A stretch of DNA of 35,907 nt from a virus (IMGVR_UViG_3300042503_000341:1-35907), one strand, 5' to 3'; shown: positions 1 to 6,250, counted from the first letter of the stretch. Numbers and translations: made by a program. The notes: generated by a model from the letters alone, not told the origin.

Positions 1-23
1 ATTTAAACCAAAACACATAACAT

Positions 24-248
24 ATGACGCCAAAAGAAAAATGTGATGAGTTAATAAAGAAATACAAACCAATAGTAACTTTAAAAATGGGGTTTGAGCA
101 CTCATATATATTAAAAAAAGCTATACAATGCGCCTTAATAGCAGTAGAAGAAATAATTGCTTCTAACCCTATTGCATTTGACGAAGACGATAACTGCATA
201 GAAAAGAATTGGTGGAAAGAAGTTAAACAAGAAATAGAAAAACTATAA
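24..248 (+). CDS. Hypothetical phage protein, 74 aa
   Basis: Small soluble protein with a helical, charged sequence. It opens MTPKEKCDELIKKY, has a central alanine/isoleucine helix (QCALIAVEEII, about residues 35-45) and ends WWKEVKQEIEKL. Proteins of this layout (a short MTPKEKA-like start, an ALIAV-E helix and a terminal WKEVKQEIE helix) recur in Bacteroidota phages and prophages; this is a memory-based resemblance and no function is known to me. It heads a run of tiny plus-strand genes, with the next ATG four bases after its stop. No signal peptide or membrane segment is visible. Confidence 0.75.
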   Translation: MTPKEKCDELIKKYKPIVTLKMGFEHSYILKKAIQCALIAVEEIIASNPIAFDEDDNCIEKNWWKEVKQEIEKL

Positions 249-251
249 ATT

Positions 252-338
252 ATGTTAGCATTATTATTTATGATACTTGTAGGAATAGTATCTATACTAG
301 GATGTATATCAATCTATAAACAAATAAAGAAACTATGA
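252..338 (+). CDS. Tiny single-span membrane protein, 28 aa
   Basis: ATG at 252, four bases after the preceding stop, and TGA at 336-338. The product is almost entirely one hydrophobic helix (LALLFMILVGIVSILG) followed by a short basic tail (YKQIKKL), the form of a one-pass inner-membrane micropeptide. Its stop overlaps the next gene's start as ATGA, suggesting translational coupling. The function is unknown. Support comes from the tight packing and the clean hydrophobic-then-basic design, not from recognised homology. Confidence 0.5.
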   Translation: MLALLFMILVGIVSILGCISIYKQIKKL

Positions 339-463
339 ATATACAATTTGAAGGGTTCTTAATATCCTTTTTATTTGCTATCCCTGTATCTATACTATGG
401 GTATACCTCATAGATTATAGCAAGAGAAAGCTAGAAGAGGATGAAAGGAATAGGCAAGAATAA
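335..463 (+). CDS. Small membrane protein, 42 aa
   Basis: Starts at ATG 335, overlapping the upstream stop by four bases (ATGA), and ends with TAA at 461-463. The N-terminal half is hydrophobic (FLISFLFAIPVSILWVYLI, about residues 8-26) and the C-terminal half is charged (SKRKLEEDERNRQE), so it is probably a one-pass protein with a cytoplasmic charged tail. It is coupled to the preceding 28-aa membrane micropeptide. No family is recognised. Small phage membrane proteins of this form can act in superinfection exclusion or host takeover, but nothing here shows that. Confidence 0.5.
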   Translation: MNIQFEGFLISFLFAIPVSILWVYLIDYSKRKLEEDERNRQE

Positions 464-471
464 AAGTCAAT

Positions 472-516
472 CTATAACTTTACTTTAACCACATAAAAGT
501 AAACCTATAACTTTAC
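472..516 (+). repeat. Direct repeat CTATAACTTTAC, two copies 33 bp apart
   Basis: The 12-mer CTATAACTTTAC occurs at 472-483 and again, exactly, at 505-516. The intervening bases (tttaaccacataaaagtaaac) include AAAGTAAA, a partial inverted copy. The pair fills the gap just before the ATG at 522, so it could be a regulator or sigma-factor binding site or a small duplication. The three-turn spacing (33 bp) would put both copies on the same face of the helix. Confidence 0.5.
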
Positions 517-521
517 AAACT

Positions 522-716
522 ATGAAAATATTTAAAAACGACGTACAAGCTGTCATTGACAGCCCATTCATCGATGGACACGATGGGTCAATCTTACTAG
601 GGTTTAGCTTATCAGAAGGGGTATATGAACCATCTGGCAACCCTATACTAGCATTTCAGTTAGGTCTGTTGTTTGCGACATTGACAATAACTATATCTGA
701 ATACAATAAAAATTAA
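522..716 (+). CDS. Hypothetical protein, 64 aa
   Basis: Short protein beginning MKIFKNDVQAVIDSPF, with a Gly/Ser/Pro-containing centre and a C-terminal hydrophobic helix (LAFQLGLLFATLTITISEY, about residues 43-61). It may be a peripheral or one-pass membrane protein with a long N-terminal soluble part. It begins six bases after the second copy of the direct repeat at 472-516. It is the last gene before the RNA-rich segment that starts at about 717. I do not recognise a family. Confidence 0.6.
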   Translation: MKIFKNDVQAVIDSPFIDGHDGSILLGFSLSEGVYEPSGNPILAFQLGLLFATLTITISEYNKN

Positions 717-723
717 AAAAATA

Positions 724-754
724 TTTGGCGGTATGAAAAACATTTGTATTTTTG
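724..754 (+). promoter_or_regulatory. Bacteroidota-type promoter for the structured RNA
   Basis: TTTG at 724-727, 19 nt, then TATTTTTG at 747-754. This matches the known Bacteroidota primary-sigma consensus (TTTG, N19, TANNTTTG) in both boxes and in spacing. The predicted transcription start is near 760-762. No start codon follows; what follows is a run of hairpins ending in a terminator, so the product is probably a small RNA. Confidence 0.75.
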
Positions 755-760
755 TACTGC

Positions 761-861
761 AAATCCGATAAGGTAGTAGAGATACGTTATCGGGTGTGCT
801 TTTAGAAGGCTAACACCTTTTTGAATCATGCCCATCAAATCTCTACTTTGGTGGGCTTTTT
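761..861 (+). ncRNA. Candidate structured small RNA with loop-loop complementarity
   Basis: About 100 nt between a consensus promoter and an intrinsic terminator. Three hairpins are visible. Hairpin 1 pairs CCGATAA (765-771) with TTATCGG (787-793) around a 15-nt loop. Hairpin 2 pairs GGTGT (793-797) with ACACC (813-817), with GCTTT/AAGGC nested inside, followed by TTTTT. Hairpin 3 is the terminator at 830-856. The hairpin-1 loop contains GTAGAGA (776-782), exactly complementary to the 7-nt hairpin-3 loop TCTCTAC (840-846), so the loops could kiss or bind in trans. Hairpin 2 resembles a first terminator. No RNA family was recognised and no ORF fits. Confidence 0.7.
830..861 (+). terminator. 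Rho-independent terminator
   Basis: Ten-base-pair stem GCCCATCAAA (830-839) with TTTGGTGGGC (847-856), including one T-G wobble, loop TCTCTAC, then TTTTTC. It closes the promoter-driven RNA starting at about 761. Confidence 0.85.
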
Positions 862-1199
862 CTTTCCTACCCCATTCGGTAAGGTTTTAACACATTTTAG
901 CCTTGTTCTATACAACGATAGTTCAAATAAAAATTTGCTGTTCTTTACACTTAACGTGTGTGTTTTTCGTAGCACCTATGGTGCTTAACTTTTTGCACAT
1001 GCGGAGATATACATATTAGTACAAAGTGGTAGCCATGTCTTACAGGTTGACAACTGCCGACAAGTAAACAAAGTAAAAAACTAATGTGCCGTTAGATATG
1101 CGGGTGTGTAGTAGAGCTATGAATCCATGAGTTGAAATAAAGTGGAGGACTGTTCAGGTAACTTTTTACTTGGATATAGAACCTGATATACATATAGTT
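862..1199 (+). other. Gene-free stretch with further hairpins
   Basis: No credible ORF. Visible structure: a perfect hairpin AGCACC-TAT-GGTGCT (971-985) followed by TTTTT, which could terminate transcription; a weaker ACAC-TTAAC-GTGT hairpin followed by TGTGTTTTT near 949-966; a possible long-range pairing of AAGTAAAAA (about 1073-1081) with TTTTTACTT (about 1164-1172); and a second GTAGTAGAG at about 1108-1116, matching hairpin-1 loop sequence in the upstream RNA. It may hold another RNA transcript or a control region, but I cannot fold it reliably by eye. Confidence 0.45.
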
Positions 1200-1349
1200 A
1201 TGGTAAAAGATAAAAAAGAGAGAGCACTGATATTTATATTTACATTCTTCATTCCATATTTAGTATGGATATGGGGATTAATATACTCAGGTGTGATATA
1301 CGATATAATAGCAGAATTCAAAAAATTATTTAGGGTATTATTTAAATAG
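1200..1349 (+). CDS. Small membrane protein, 49 aa
   Basis: ATG at 1200, TAG at 1347-1349. The product has a charged N-terminus (MVKDKKERA), a long hydrophobic aromatic-rich helix (LIFIFTFFIPYLVWIWGLIY, about residues 10-29) and a basic C-terminus (EFKKLFRVLFK). It is probably one-pass or hairpin-inserted in the inner membrane. It lies alone between RNA-like segments, immediately upstream of the TAGTTTTG promoter element. No family recognised. The clear positive-hydrophobic-positive layout supports a real gene more than homology does. Confidence 0.5.
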   Translation: MVKDKKERALIFIFTFFIPYLVWIWGLIYSGVIYDIIAEFKKLFRVLFK

Positions 1350-1353
1350 TTTG

Positions 1354-1361
1354 TAGTTTTG
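1354..1361 (+). promoter_or_regulatory. Promoter -7 element (TAGTTTTG) ahead of RNA/tRNA segment
   Basis: TTGTAGTTTTGCAA contains TANNTTTG at 1354-1361. There is no clean TTTG 19 nt upstream (TTAG lies near there), so only the -7 box is convincing. The predicted start near 1368 falls just before the first strand of the 10-bp stem at 1376. The core TTGTANNTTNGCAA recurs at 3228-3241 and 7362-7375. Confidence 0.5.
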
Positions 1362-1372
1362 CAATAAGTAAT

Positions 1373-1466
1373 AAATGCTACTATAGTTTAGAAAGCCCTA
1401 GAACCGATGCCTTGCGGTTGGGTTAGACATAGTTTTCTTGCCAAGTGTGTTATAGTAGCAGCATTT
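1373..1466 (+). ncRNA. Candidate structured RNA closed by a 10-bp long-range stem
   Basis: TGCTACTATA (1376-1385) is perfectly complementary to TATAGTAGCA (1451-1460). AAATGC (1373-1378) can alternatively pair with GCATTT (1461-1466), so the base of the stem may have two registers. Inside is a hairpin AACCG (1402-1406) with CGGTT (1414-1418), extended by CCC/GGG with a TAG bulge. No credible ORF lies inside and no known RNA family was recognised. A -7 promoter box sits just upstream and a tRNA-like gene 57 nt downstream, so it could be a leader, a processed RNA or a processing signal. Confidence 0.55.
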
Positions 1467-1522
1467 GTTCATACGCATAAAGAAAACAAAGGGGCTTATG
1501 GTTGTGCCAGAACAACCGATAT

Positions 1523-1605
1523 AGTCAGGAAGTCGTTATGGTAGACGAAAACTGAGATTAAAGACCTCAGTCTCCTAAATGTAGGTTCGAATCCTACACT
1601 GACTA
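1523..1605 (+). tRNA. tRNA-like gene, possibly tRNA-Leu(UAA), atypical
   Basis: Acceptor TAGTCAG (1522-1528) pairs perfectly with CTGACTA (1599-1605); the canonical register AGTCAGG/ACTGACT has one mismatch. The T-arm GTAGG-TTCGAAT-CCTAC (1581-1597) is perfect. The D-arm TCG-TTATGGTAGA-CGA carries the conserved GG and the GGTAGA of leucine tRNAs. The anticodon arm CTGAG...CTCAG has a 9-nt loop ATTAAAGAC instead of 7, with TAA after a T. The variable region is about 9 nt, short for a leucine tRNA. CCA is not encoded. The overall fold is convincing; the identity is not, and a degenerate or repurposed tRNA is possible. It ends 20 nt before the ERF gene. Confidence 0.6.
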
Positions 1606-1625
1606 CGAACTAAATAAACAATAAA

Positions 1626-2171
1626 ATGCAGAATCTACTAAAAGCATTGTCACTATTTCAATCACAATGCGAACCAATTACAAAGTCATCTAACAACCCA
1701 TTCTTTAAATCAAAGTATGCGCAATTAGATGCAATCCAACATCACATAAGTCCTCACTTAACACGTAATGGATTAGTGATATCACAGCCAACTATTGTAC
1801 TAGACGGAGCTCCTTATGTTCAAACAAATCTATATCACGTAGAGACAGGAGAATTAATGGTATCATACTTCCCTATCGTAGTTCAAAAGCAGACTGCACA
1901 AGACTATGGTAGTGCTGTAACATATGCTAAAAGATATAGCCTATCAGGCTTATTAAACCTGGTTATTGAAGATGAAGATGATGATGGAGAGAAAGCTATG
2001 TCAAGAGATACAGCGGCCCCTCAAAAAGAATGGCTAACAGATAAGCATAAGGATTGGAGTGCTATTGTTAAAAGAGCTGAATCAAAGAACCTAGATGTAG
2101 CTAAACTTAGACAATTCTATAACATATCAAAGGCTGTTGAAGCTGAATTAACAAAAATTAAAAATGGATAA
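1626..2171 (+). CDS. erf: ERF-family single-strand annealing recombinase
   Basis: Anneals complementary single-stranded DNA for phage recombination and replication. At 181 aa it is near the family's usual length. It shows the ERF pattern: NPFFKSKYAQLDAI (residues 24-37), a central beta-rich stretch, then YGSAVTYAKRYSLSGLLNL followed by an acidic EDEDDDGEKA (about residues 92-125), matching the family's GSAxTYaRRYaL...DDDG signature. The C-terminal third is a lysine-rich tail typical of DNA contact or partner regions. It leads an apparent operon with a membrane coiled-coil protein and a PD-(D/E)XK nuclease, giving an annealer/exonuclease pair like Red or RecET. It starts 20 nt after a tRNA-like gene, so the two may share a transcript. 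Confidence 0.92.
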   Translation: MQNLLKALSLFQSQCEPITKSSNNPFFKSKYAQLDAIQHHISPHLTRNGLVISQPTIVLDGAPYVQTNLYHVETGELMVSYFPIVVQKQTAQDYGSAVTYAKRYSLSGLLNLVIEDEDDDGEKAMSRDTAAPQKEWLTDKHKDWSAIVKRAESKNLDVAKLRQFYNISKAVEAELTKIKNG

Positions 2172-2173
2172 CC

Positions 2174-2446
2174 ATGGAAAAGCAAAGGCTACTTCTTGTA
2201 TTGTGCATTGTTCTACTATGGACCGCATTGCACCAGGCTAATAAATGCTCAACATTAGAAGACCAGCTTCTTTATAAAAATGCATCACTAGACTCTCTTA
2301 AAGTTAAGTATGACATATTAAACTCTGACTTAAACGTAGAGAAGATGATTAATATGAGATACGAATATGCACTAGACATATTGAACGAAAGCGATCCTGT
2401 TGCCGCATACAAATACAAAGTAATATTAACCGACCAAACAGAATAA
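2174..2446 (+). CDS. Single-span membrane protein with coiled coil, 90 aa
   Basis: An N-terminal hydrophobic segment (LLLVLCIVLLWTALHQA, about residues 6-22) precedes a helical region with leucine heptads (EDQLLYKNASLDSLKVKYDIL). It could be a membrane-anchored coiled-coil protein; a cysteine at position 11 lies within the hydrophobic stretch and does not form a lipobox. It sits between the annealing protein and nuclease genes (two bases after one, one base before the next), so it is probably co-expressed with them. No family was recognised. An Rz-like form is possible, but an early position makes lysis unlikely. Confidence 0.6.
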   Translation: MEKQRLLLVLCIVLLWTALHQANKCSTLEDQLLYKNASLDSLKVKYDILNSDLNVEKMINMRYEYALDILNESDPVAAYKYKVILTDQTE

Positions 2447-2447
2447 T

Positions 2448-3206
2448 ATGATAACACTAGAAACACTACAACAAAGGCCGTTAAGCTACTCTTCATTAAA
2501 AGAGTTTGCTAAAAGCCCTGCGCATTACATTGCGTACCTAAATGGCGATAAAGAGCCTAGTAAAGAAATGATATTTGGCAGTATGCTGCACTGCTTACTA
2601 CTACAGCCAAAAGAATTTAATTCTCAGTTTGCTGTAATGCCAAACGTAGATAGAAGAACATCAGAGGGGAAGGCCATTTACGCAAGGTTTATGAGTGAGT
2701 CAGAAGGAAAGTCTGTCGTACAAGAGTCAGAACTAGAAGATGCTAATAGGCTTGTAGAAAAAGTAATGATGCAAGACCATTTTAAAAAGCTAGTATCAGA
2801 TTGTAATATATTTGAAAACGAATTCAGGCAAGATATAGATGGGTTACCTTTCAGGGGATTTATAGATGGTGAAGCTGATAACTATGTGCTAGAAGTAAAG
2901 ACTGCTTCAGACGCACATCCTAAAACTATCATCAACAATTTCTATGACCGAGGATACCACATACAAGCTGCCATATACAATATGGTTACAAACAAGCCTG
3001 TAAAATACCTAATCATCGAAACTAAATCTCCATACAATATTGTTGTAGCAGACGCAAGTCAAGACTATATCAATCTAGGCAAAAAGACAGTGTCAGAGCT
3101 GGTAATGCTATTCAATGGGTGTATGCAGAATAACCTTTGGGATATGGGGTACGAATTCCATTCAGGAGGAGATTTTGAAATTTCTTTGCCGTATTGGGTA
3201 AAATAA
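2448..3206 (+). CDS. PD-(D/E)XK exonuclease, RecE/YqaJ-like (DUF3799 type)
   Basis: Probable 5'-3' double-strand DNA exonuclease that makes single strands for the ERF annealer. The 252 aa carry the expected order of motifs: GSMLHCLLLQP (residues 44-54, with the conserved His48), FRGFIDGEAD (Asp140), LEVKT (Glu149 and Lys151) and RGYHIQAAIYN (Gln173 and Tyr177), i.e. the H, D, ExK and QxxxY residues of this nuclease superfamily. The length fits the exonuclease-VIII nuclease domain alone, without the large N-terminus of E. coli RecE. It directly follows the annealer gene cluster, the usual arrangement for recombination pairs. Confidence 0.88.
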   Translation: MITLETLQQRPLSYSSLKEFAKSPAHYIAYLNGDKEPSKEMIFGSMLHCLLLQPKEFNSQFAVMPNVDRRTSEGKAIYARFMSESEGKSVVQESELEDANRLVEKVMMQDHFKKLVSDCNIFENEFRQDIDGLPFRGFIDGEADNYVLEVKTASDAHPKTIINNFYDRGYHIQAAIYNMVTNKPVKYLIIETKSPYNIVVADASQDYINLGKKTVSELVMLFNGCMQNNLWDMGYEFHSGGDFEISLPYWVK

Positions 3207-3207
3207 T

Positions 3208-3237
3208 TTTGTTTTTGTAAAAAACATTGTATATTCG
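3208..3237 (+). promoter_or_regulatory. Probable promoter upstream of 3262
   Basis: TTTG (3208-3211), 18 nt, then TATATTCG (3230-3237), one base off TANNTTTG. The surrounding TTGTATATTCGCAA matches the TTGTANNTTNGCAA core at 1352 and 7362. The start codon follows 24 nt after the -7 box. A second TAATTTTG lies at 3204-3211 without a well-spaced -33 box. Confidence 0.5.
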
Positions 3238-3261
3238 CAATACACTATTTGTAAAAAGCCT

Positions 3262-3627
3262 ATGTCGAGCAGATACGACACCTTCAGAATAGACTTGAAG
3301 TTCCTTCCAATAGAGGATGAAAAGGAGCTTGAAGACCTTAAAGACCTTGAGTTCCAAACTAAGAGTCTTGACTGCCAATTCCTAGATTACCATGTTGGTA
3401 TGGATGGCTATTTATACTTTGAAGACTTCGAGTATGAATTAGTATCTAAAGAGAATAAAGACGGATTATTTTCGGCAGAGATGCGAAAGATTAACCAAGT
3501 AACAAAGAAAAGCTATTATAATGGAGATGTTTTATTCTACGGAAAACCCTACGAAGTATTCTATACGTTTATGGCGTACTTCAATGATGGTGAACTAGAA
3601 TCTGTCGTCCTGATTTCCAAACAATAA
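3262..3627 (+). CDS. Hypothetical acidic protein, 121 aa
   Basis: Soluble, acidic and aromatic-rich protein with no signal peptide or membrane segment. The N-terminus (SSRYDTFRIDLKFLPIEDEKE) leads into a strongly acidic stretch, and the rest is beta-like (GYLYFEDFEYELVSKENKDG, VLFYGKPYEVFYTFMAYFNDGELESVVLISK). I do not recognise a family. It has its own promoter candidate upstream and is followed after four bases by a 90-aa gene and then a strong terminator, making a compact two-gene transcription unit. Confidence 0.75.
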   Translation: MSSRYDTFRIDLKFLPIEDEKELEDLKDLEFQTKSLDCQFLDYHVGMDGYLYFEDFEYELVSKENKDGLFSAEMRKINQVTKKSYYNGDVLFYGKPYEVFYTFMAYFNDGELESVVLISKQ

Positions 3628-3631
3628 AACC

Positions 3632-3904
3632 ATGAACGCGAAGGGCATAACCAAAACCAAACTAACCAAAACCTACCCTCAAATCGCCAAAATACTAGAT
3701 GAGATTTACTCGAAAGACAAGTCAAAGAACTATTGGTTTTTCGTCAACTACTCTGGAAAGTATATGGATAAAGACGGGAAGCCAAGGACCGTATCCATGG
3801 GGGCTGTCATTGACATCCTCTCTGAATATGGCTTTGATGTAGCAATTACGGCTACCAAGAACCCAAAGAAAAAACTTCTATGGGGAAAGCTTGAAAATGT
3901 TTAA
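3632..3904 (+). CDS. Hypothetical basic protein, 90 aa
   Basis: Lysine-rich small protein (about one fifth Lys). The N-terminus (GITKTKLTKTYPQIAKILDEIY) looks helical, the middle has YWFFVNYSGKYMDKDGKP, and the C-terminus is basic (TKNPKKKLLWGKLENV). The charge suggests nucleic-acid contact, but no fold is recognised. It is the second gene of a unit starting at 3262 and ends about 27 nt before an intrinsic terminator. Confidence 0.7.
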   Translation: MNAKGITKTKLTKTYPQIAKILDEIYSKDKSKNYWFFVNYSGKYMDKDGKPRTVSMGAVIDILSEYGFDVAITATKNPKKKLLWGKLENV

Positions 3905-3930
3905 TATTGATTCTCATACATACAAGCGAC

Positions 3931-3964
3931 AATCCCCTGGTGTTTCTACATCGGGGGTTTTTTT
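3931..3964 (+). terminator. Rho-independent terminator
   Basis: Stem AATCCCC (3931-3937) with GGGGGTT (3953-3959), an inner GTGT/ACAT pairing, then TTTTTTT ending at 3964. It closes the 3262-3904 unit, so the SSB-like gene at 3995 probably needs read-through or its own promoter. Confidence 0.85.
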
Positions 3965-3994
3965 ACCGAATTTTTAACCAATAAAACCATAAAA

Positions 3995-4264
3995 ATGTCA
4001 GACACTGTTTACATCAATGCATTACGATGCAAGAAAACTCAGTATGGTACTAAGATTAGTATCAACGTAGAAAAGTTTATTGAAGAACTTAAAAGTCATC
4101 AAAATGACAGAGGCTACGTAAATATCGAAATCAAAGATAAAAAGACACCTGACCAATACGGATACAATGCATTTGCTGTATTGGATACATGGAAGCCAAA
4201 CAAAGATGCAGTTCAACCTGCAGCTCCAAAGTCTTTTAGTAAGACTGACGACCTTCCATTCTAA
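3995..4264 (+). CDS. Small single-stranded-DNA-binding-like protein
   Basis: 89-aa protein with a beta-rich body (TVYINALRCKKTQYGTKISI, then YVNIEIKDKK and AFAVLDTW), a Pro/Ala/Lys-rich linker (WKPNKDAVQPAAPKSFSK) and the terminal tip DDLPF. A short flexible linker ending in an acidic D-D-x-P-F tip is the hallmark of bacterial SSBs, where the tip recruits replication and recombination proteins. The body is shorter than the standard OB-fold SSB domain, so it is either a compact phage OB-fold or an unrelated protein that borrowed the tip. Placement between the recombination genes and the primase-helicase fits an SSB role. Confidence 0.65.
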   Translation: MSDTVYINALRCKKTQYGTKISINVEKFIEELKSHQNDRGYVNIEIKDKKTPDQYGYNAFAVLDTWKPNKDAVQPAAPKSFSKTDDLPF

Positions 4265-4267
4265 CTA

Positions 4268-4352
4268 ACTTAAGTTCAATTAGTGTAAATAAACTAAAAA
4301 ATTATTATTAATCAACGAGTTATTTAATGGGAACACTAATTGCGCTTTAAGT
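4268..4352 (+). ncRNA. Long hairpin directly upstream of tRNA-like element
   Basis: CAATTAGTGT (4277-4286) is perfectly complementary to ACACTAATTG (4333-4342). The pairing continues outward as ACTTAA (4268-4273) with TTAAGT (4347-4352), and inward as AAATAA (4287-4292) with TTATTT. The hairpin abuts the tRNA-like acceptor strand at 4353 with no spacer, so the two may form one folded transcript or a processing unit. It is AT-rich and not followed by a T-run, so an ordinary terminator is unlikely. Confidence 0.5.
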
Positions 4353-4418
4353 ACCTTGTTGGTGTTTAATGGTTAGCACATCTATATGAAGGAGTTAGTT
4401 CGAATCTAGCACAAGGTC
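4353..4418 (+). tRNA. tRNA-like element with truncated anticodon arm
   Basis: The acceptor ACCTTGT (4353-4359) pairs perfectly with ACAAGGT (4411-4417). The D-arm GTGT (4362-4365) with GCAC (4376-4379) encloses TTAATGGTTA with the conserved GG. The T-arm GTTAG-TTCGAAT-CTAGC is intact with one wobble. Between the D- and T-arms only 14 nt remain (normally 23), which can form at best a 3-bp stem TCT/GGA around the 7-nt loop ATATGAA, with no variable region. This is too short for a normal decoding tRNA, so it is either decayed or a tRNA mimic. CCA is not encoded. It sits 13 nt before the primase-helicase start. Confidence 0.6.
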
Positions 4419-4431
4419 AAAATCAATATGT

Positions 4432-6249
4432 ATGCAGAGAGTAACCTTATTTAGAAACATTACTACAATACATGAGCCCCACTTTGTCGAATTGGGTTCG
4501 GTATTGAAAGGAATAGAAACAGGCAAATACAAAGAGAAAGTAAGCGAGATAAGGCAATGTAAAGACGAGAACAAAATTAGAGAGTTAAAGTCAGGACTGC
4601 CATGCGTTTTATTTTCAGGAGAATTTAATAAGCCTATAACTAAAACAAGAGACAACGGAACAGAGTACGTGTCTTACAGAGATGACAAATCTTTGACAAA
4701 GCACAGCGGGTTTGTGCCCATAGATATTGATGATATCGAAGATGTTAATGAGGCAAAGCAAGAATTAATTAATAATCCATTCATATACGCCTTATGGATT
4801 TCTTCTAGTGGCAGAGGTCTTCATGGTCTAGTGAAGATTGGAGACGGCAATAAGCATACGCAGCACTACAAAGCTCTACTAGAAAAGATACCTGGCTTAG
4901 ACCCAACAGCTAAAAACATAGCTAGGGTATTGTACGTTTCTTATGATCCTGAGATATACGTCAACACATCTTCTAGTGTGTTTTTTGATATTGTTCAGGA
5001 CGAAGAGATAAAGCCATCCTCGGTTAAAATGGGAGATGGGTTTACGGATTATAAAAAGATTGATGTAGCTTCTAGAATGATTAGGCTAGCACCTGATGGA
5101 CAAAAGCATCACACGCTACTTAGGGCAGCTACACTATTAGGCGGATATGTTGCAACTAAATACATAGAATATGATATTGCTTACGATATTCTTGCTCATG
5201 AGATTTCTAAGAAAGATGTAGACGACATCCAACTAGCCAAGAGAACCATAGAAGACGGATTGCGTCATGGTATGACCAGGCCTATACATGAGGTGGAATC
5301 TGAGTACAGGGAAGCTGTACGTGAAATTGGAGTTATGGAGGAAGATTTGTCCTTTCTTTCTTCTAGGTCCAAGGACGATGATTTTATCTATAAGTTTAGG
5401 TCTGGCCTCATACCTATGGGTATGCCTTTTGGGTATAAGCATTTAGATGACCATCTGAGGCTAAAAGAGGGCGAATTTTATGCGTCCCTAGCACACAGCC
5501 ATATTGGTAAAACAACAGTCAATTTGTGGCTCATTTTCCTATCTGCTGTGCATTATGATTGGAATTGGATGCTGTACACAGGAGAGAATCAATCTGCTTC
5601 AGTTAAGATGAAGATTATGGAGTTCTTTGTTGGCAAGAAGATTACAAGTATGAATGACTCAGAGCACGCAGCTTCATTAAAGTTTGTAGATGAGCACTTC
5701 TTTATACTATCTACCGATAATATGTACACATACGGAGAGATATTAGACCACTCTAAAGTACTTATGAACTATAAGTCTTTGAAGGGGCTGTTTATTGACC
5801 CGTATAATTCTTTGAAGATGGAGTTGACAGCAGCAAAGAATAAATACATATACGACTATGAGGCATACAGCGAAATGCTAAACTATACAAAGAGATACAA
5901 CACATCTATATTTTTATCAGTACATAGTACAACCAATTCTCAAAGAGAAAGAGATAAAGATGGCAACCAAAAGATGCCTCACGCATCAGATACCGAAGGA
6001 GGTGCTGCACTTTACAATAGGGTTGATAACTTTGTGACTTATCACAGGAAAATCAAAGACCAATACGAATGGATGATAACAGAGATTTCTGTTGATAAAG
6101 TTAGAAATAAAGAGACGGGTGGCAAACCGACAACACAAGGAAATCCATGTATATTAAGAATGAACAATGGAGTTGAATTTGTAGATGAAAATGGAATGCT
6201 GCCTTTTAATAGGGATTATTTATTACTAAAACATAAATGTAAGTTTTAA
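4432..6249 (+). CDS. Primase-helicase (BT4734-like N-terminus plus RecA/DnaB-like ATPase)
   Basis: 605-aa replication protein. The N-terminal 190 residues match the BT4734/VirE-N type primase-associated domain of Bacteroidota (VTLFRNITTIHEP, GKYKEKVSEIR, LPCVLFSGEF, then an IDIDDI metal-type motif and SSSGRGLHGLV). The C-terminal half is a RecA-fold ATPase: P-loop AHSHIGKTT (residues 354-362, Lys360), with Ala where Gly is usual, and Walker B GLFIDPYN (Asp456), followed by LSVHSTTN. It probably primes and unwinds DNA at the phage replication fork. It starts 13 nt after a tRNA-like element and abuts the next gene (one base). The middle region (about 190-320) is not assigned. Confidence 0.82.
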   Translation: MQRVTLFRNITTIHEPHFVELGSVLKGIETGKYKEKVSEIRQCKDENKIRELKSGLPCVLFSGEFNKPITKTRDNGTEYVSYRDDKSLTKHSGFVPIDIDDIEDVNEAKQELINNPFIYALWISSSGRGLHGLVKIGDGNKHTQHYKALLEKIPGLDPTAKNIARVLYVSYDPEIYVNTSSSVFFDIVQDEEIKPSSVKMGDGFTDYKKIDVASRMIRLAPDGQKHHTLLRAATLLGGYVATKYIEYDIAYDILAHEISKKDVDDIQLAKRTIEDGLRHGMTRPIHEVESEYREAVREIGVMEEDLSFLSSRSKDDDFIYKFRSGLIPMGMPFGYKHLDDHLRLKEGEFYASLAHSHIGKTTVNLWLIFLSAVHYDWNWMLYTGENQSASVKMKIMEFFVGKKITSMNDSEHAASLKFVDEHFFILSTDNMYTYGEILDHSKVLMNYKSLKGLFIDPYNSLKMELTAAKNKYIYDYEAYSEMLNYTKRYNTSIFLSVHSTTNSQRERDKDGNQKMPHASDTEGGAALYNRVDNFVTYHRKIKDQYEWMITEISVDKVRNKETGGKPTTQGNPCILRMNNGVEFVDENGMLPFNRDYLLLKHKCKF

Positions 6250-6250
6250 C

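Noticed and set aside
4395-4655. Minus-strand ORF overlapping the tRNA-like and primase start
   Set aside because: Shadow of the primase-helicase coding frame; no packing or promoter on that strand.
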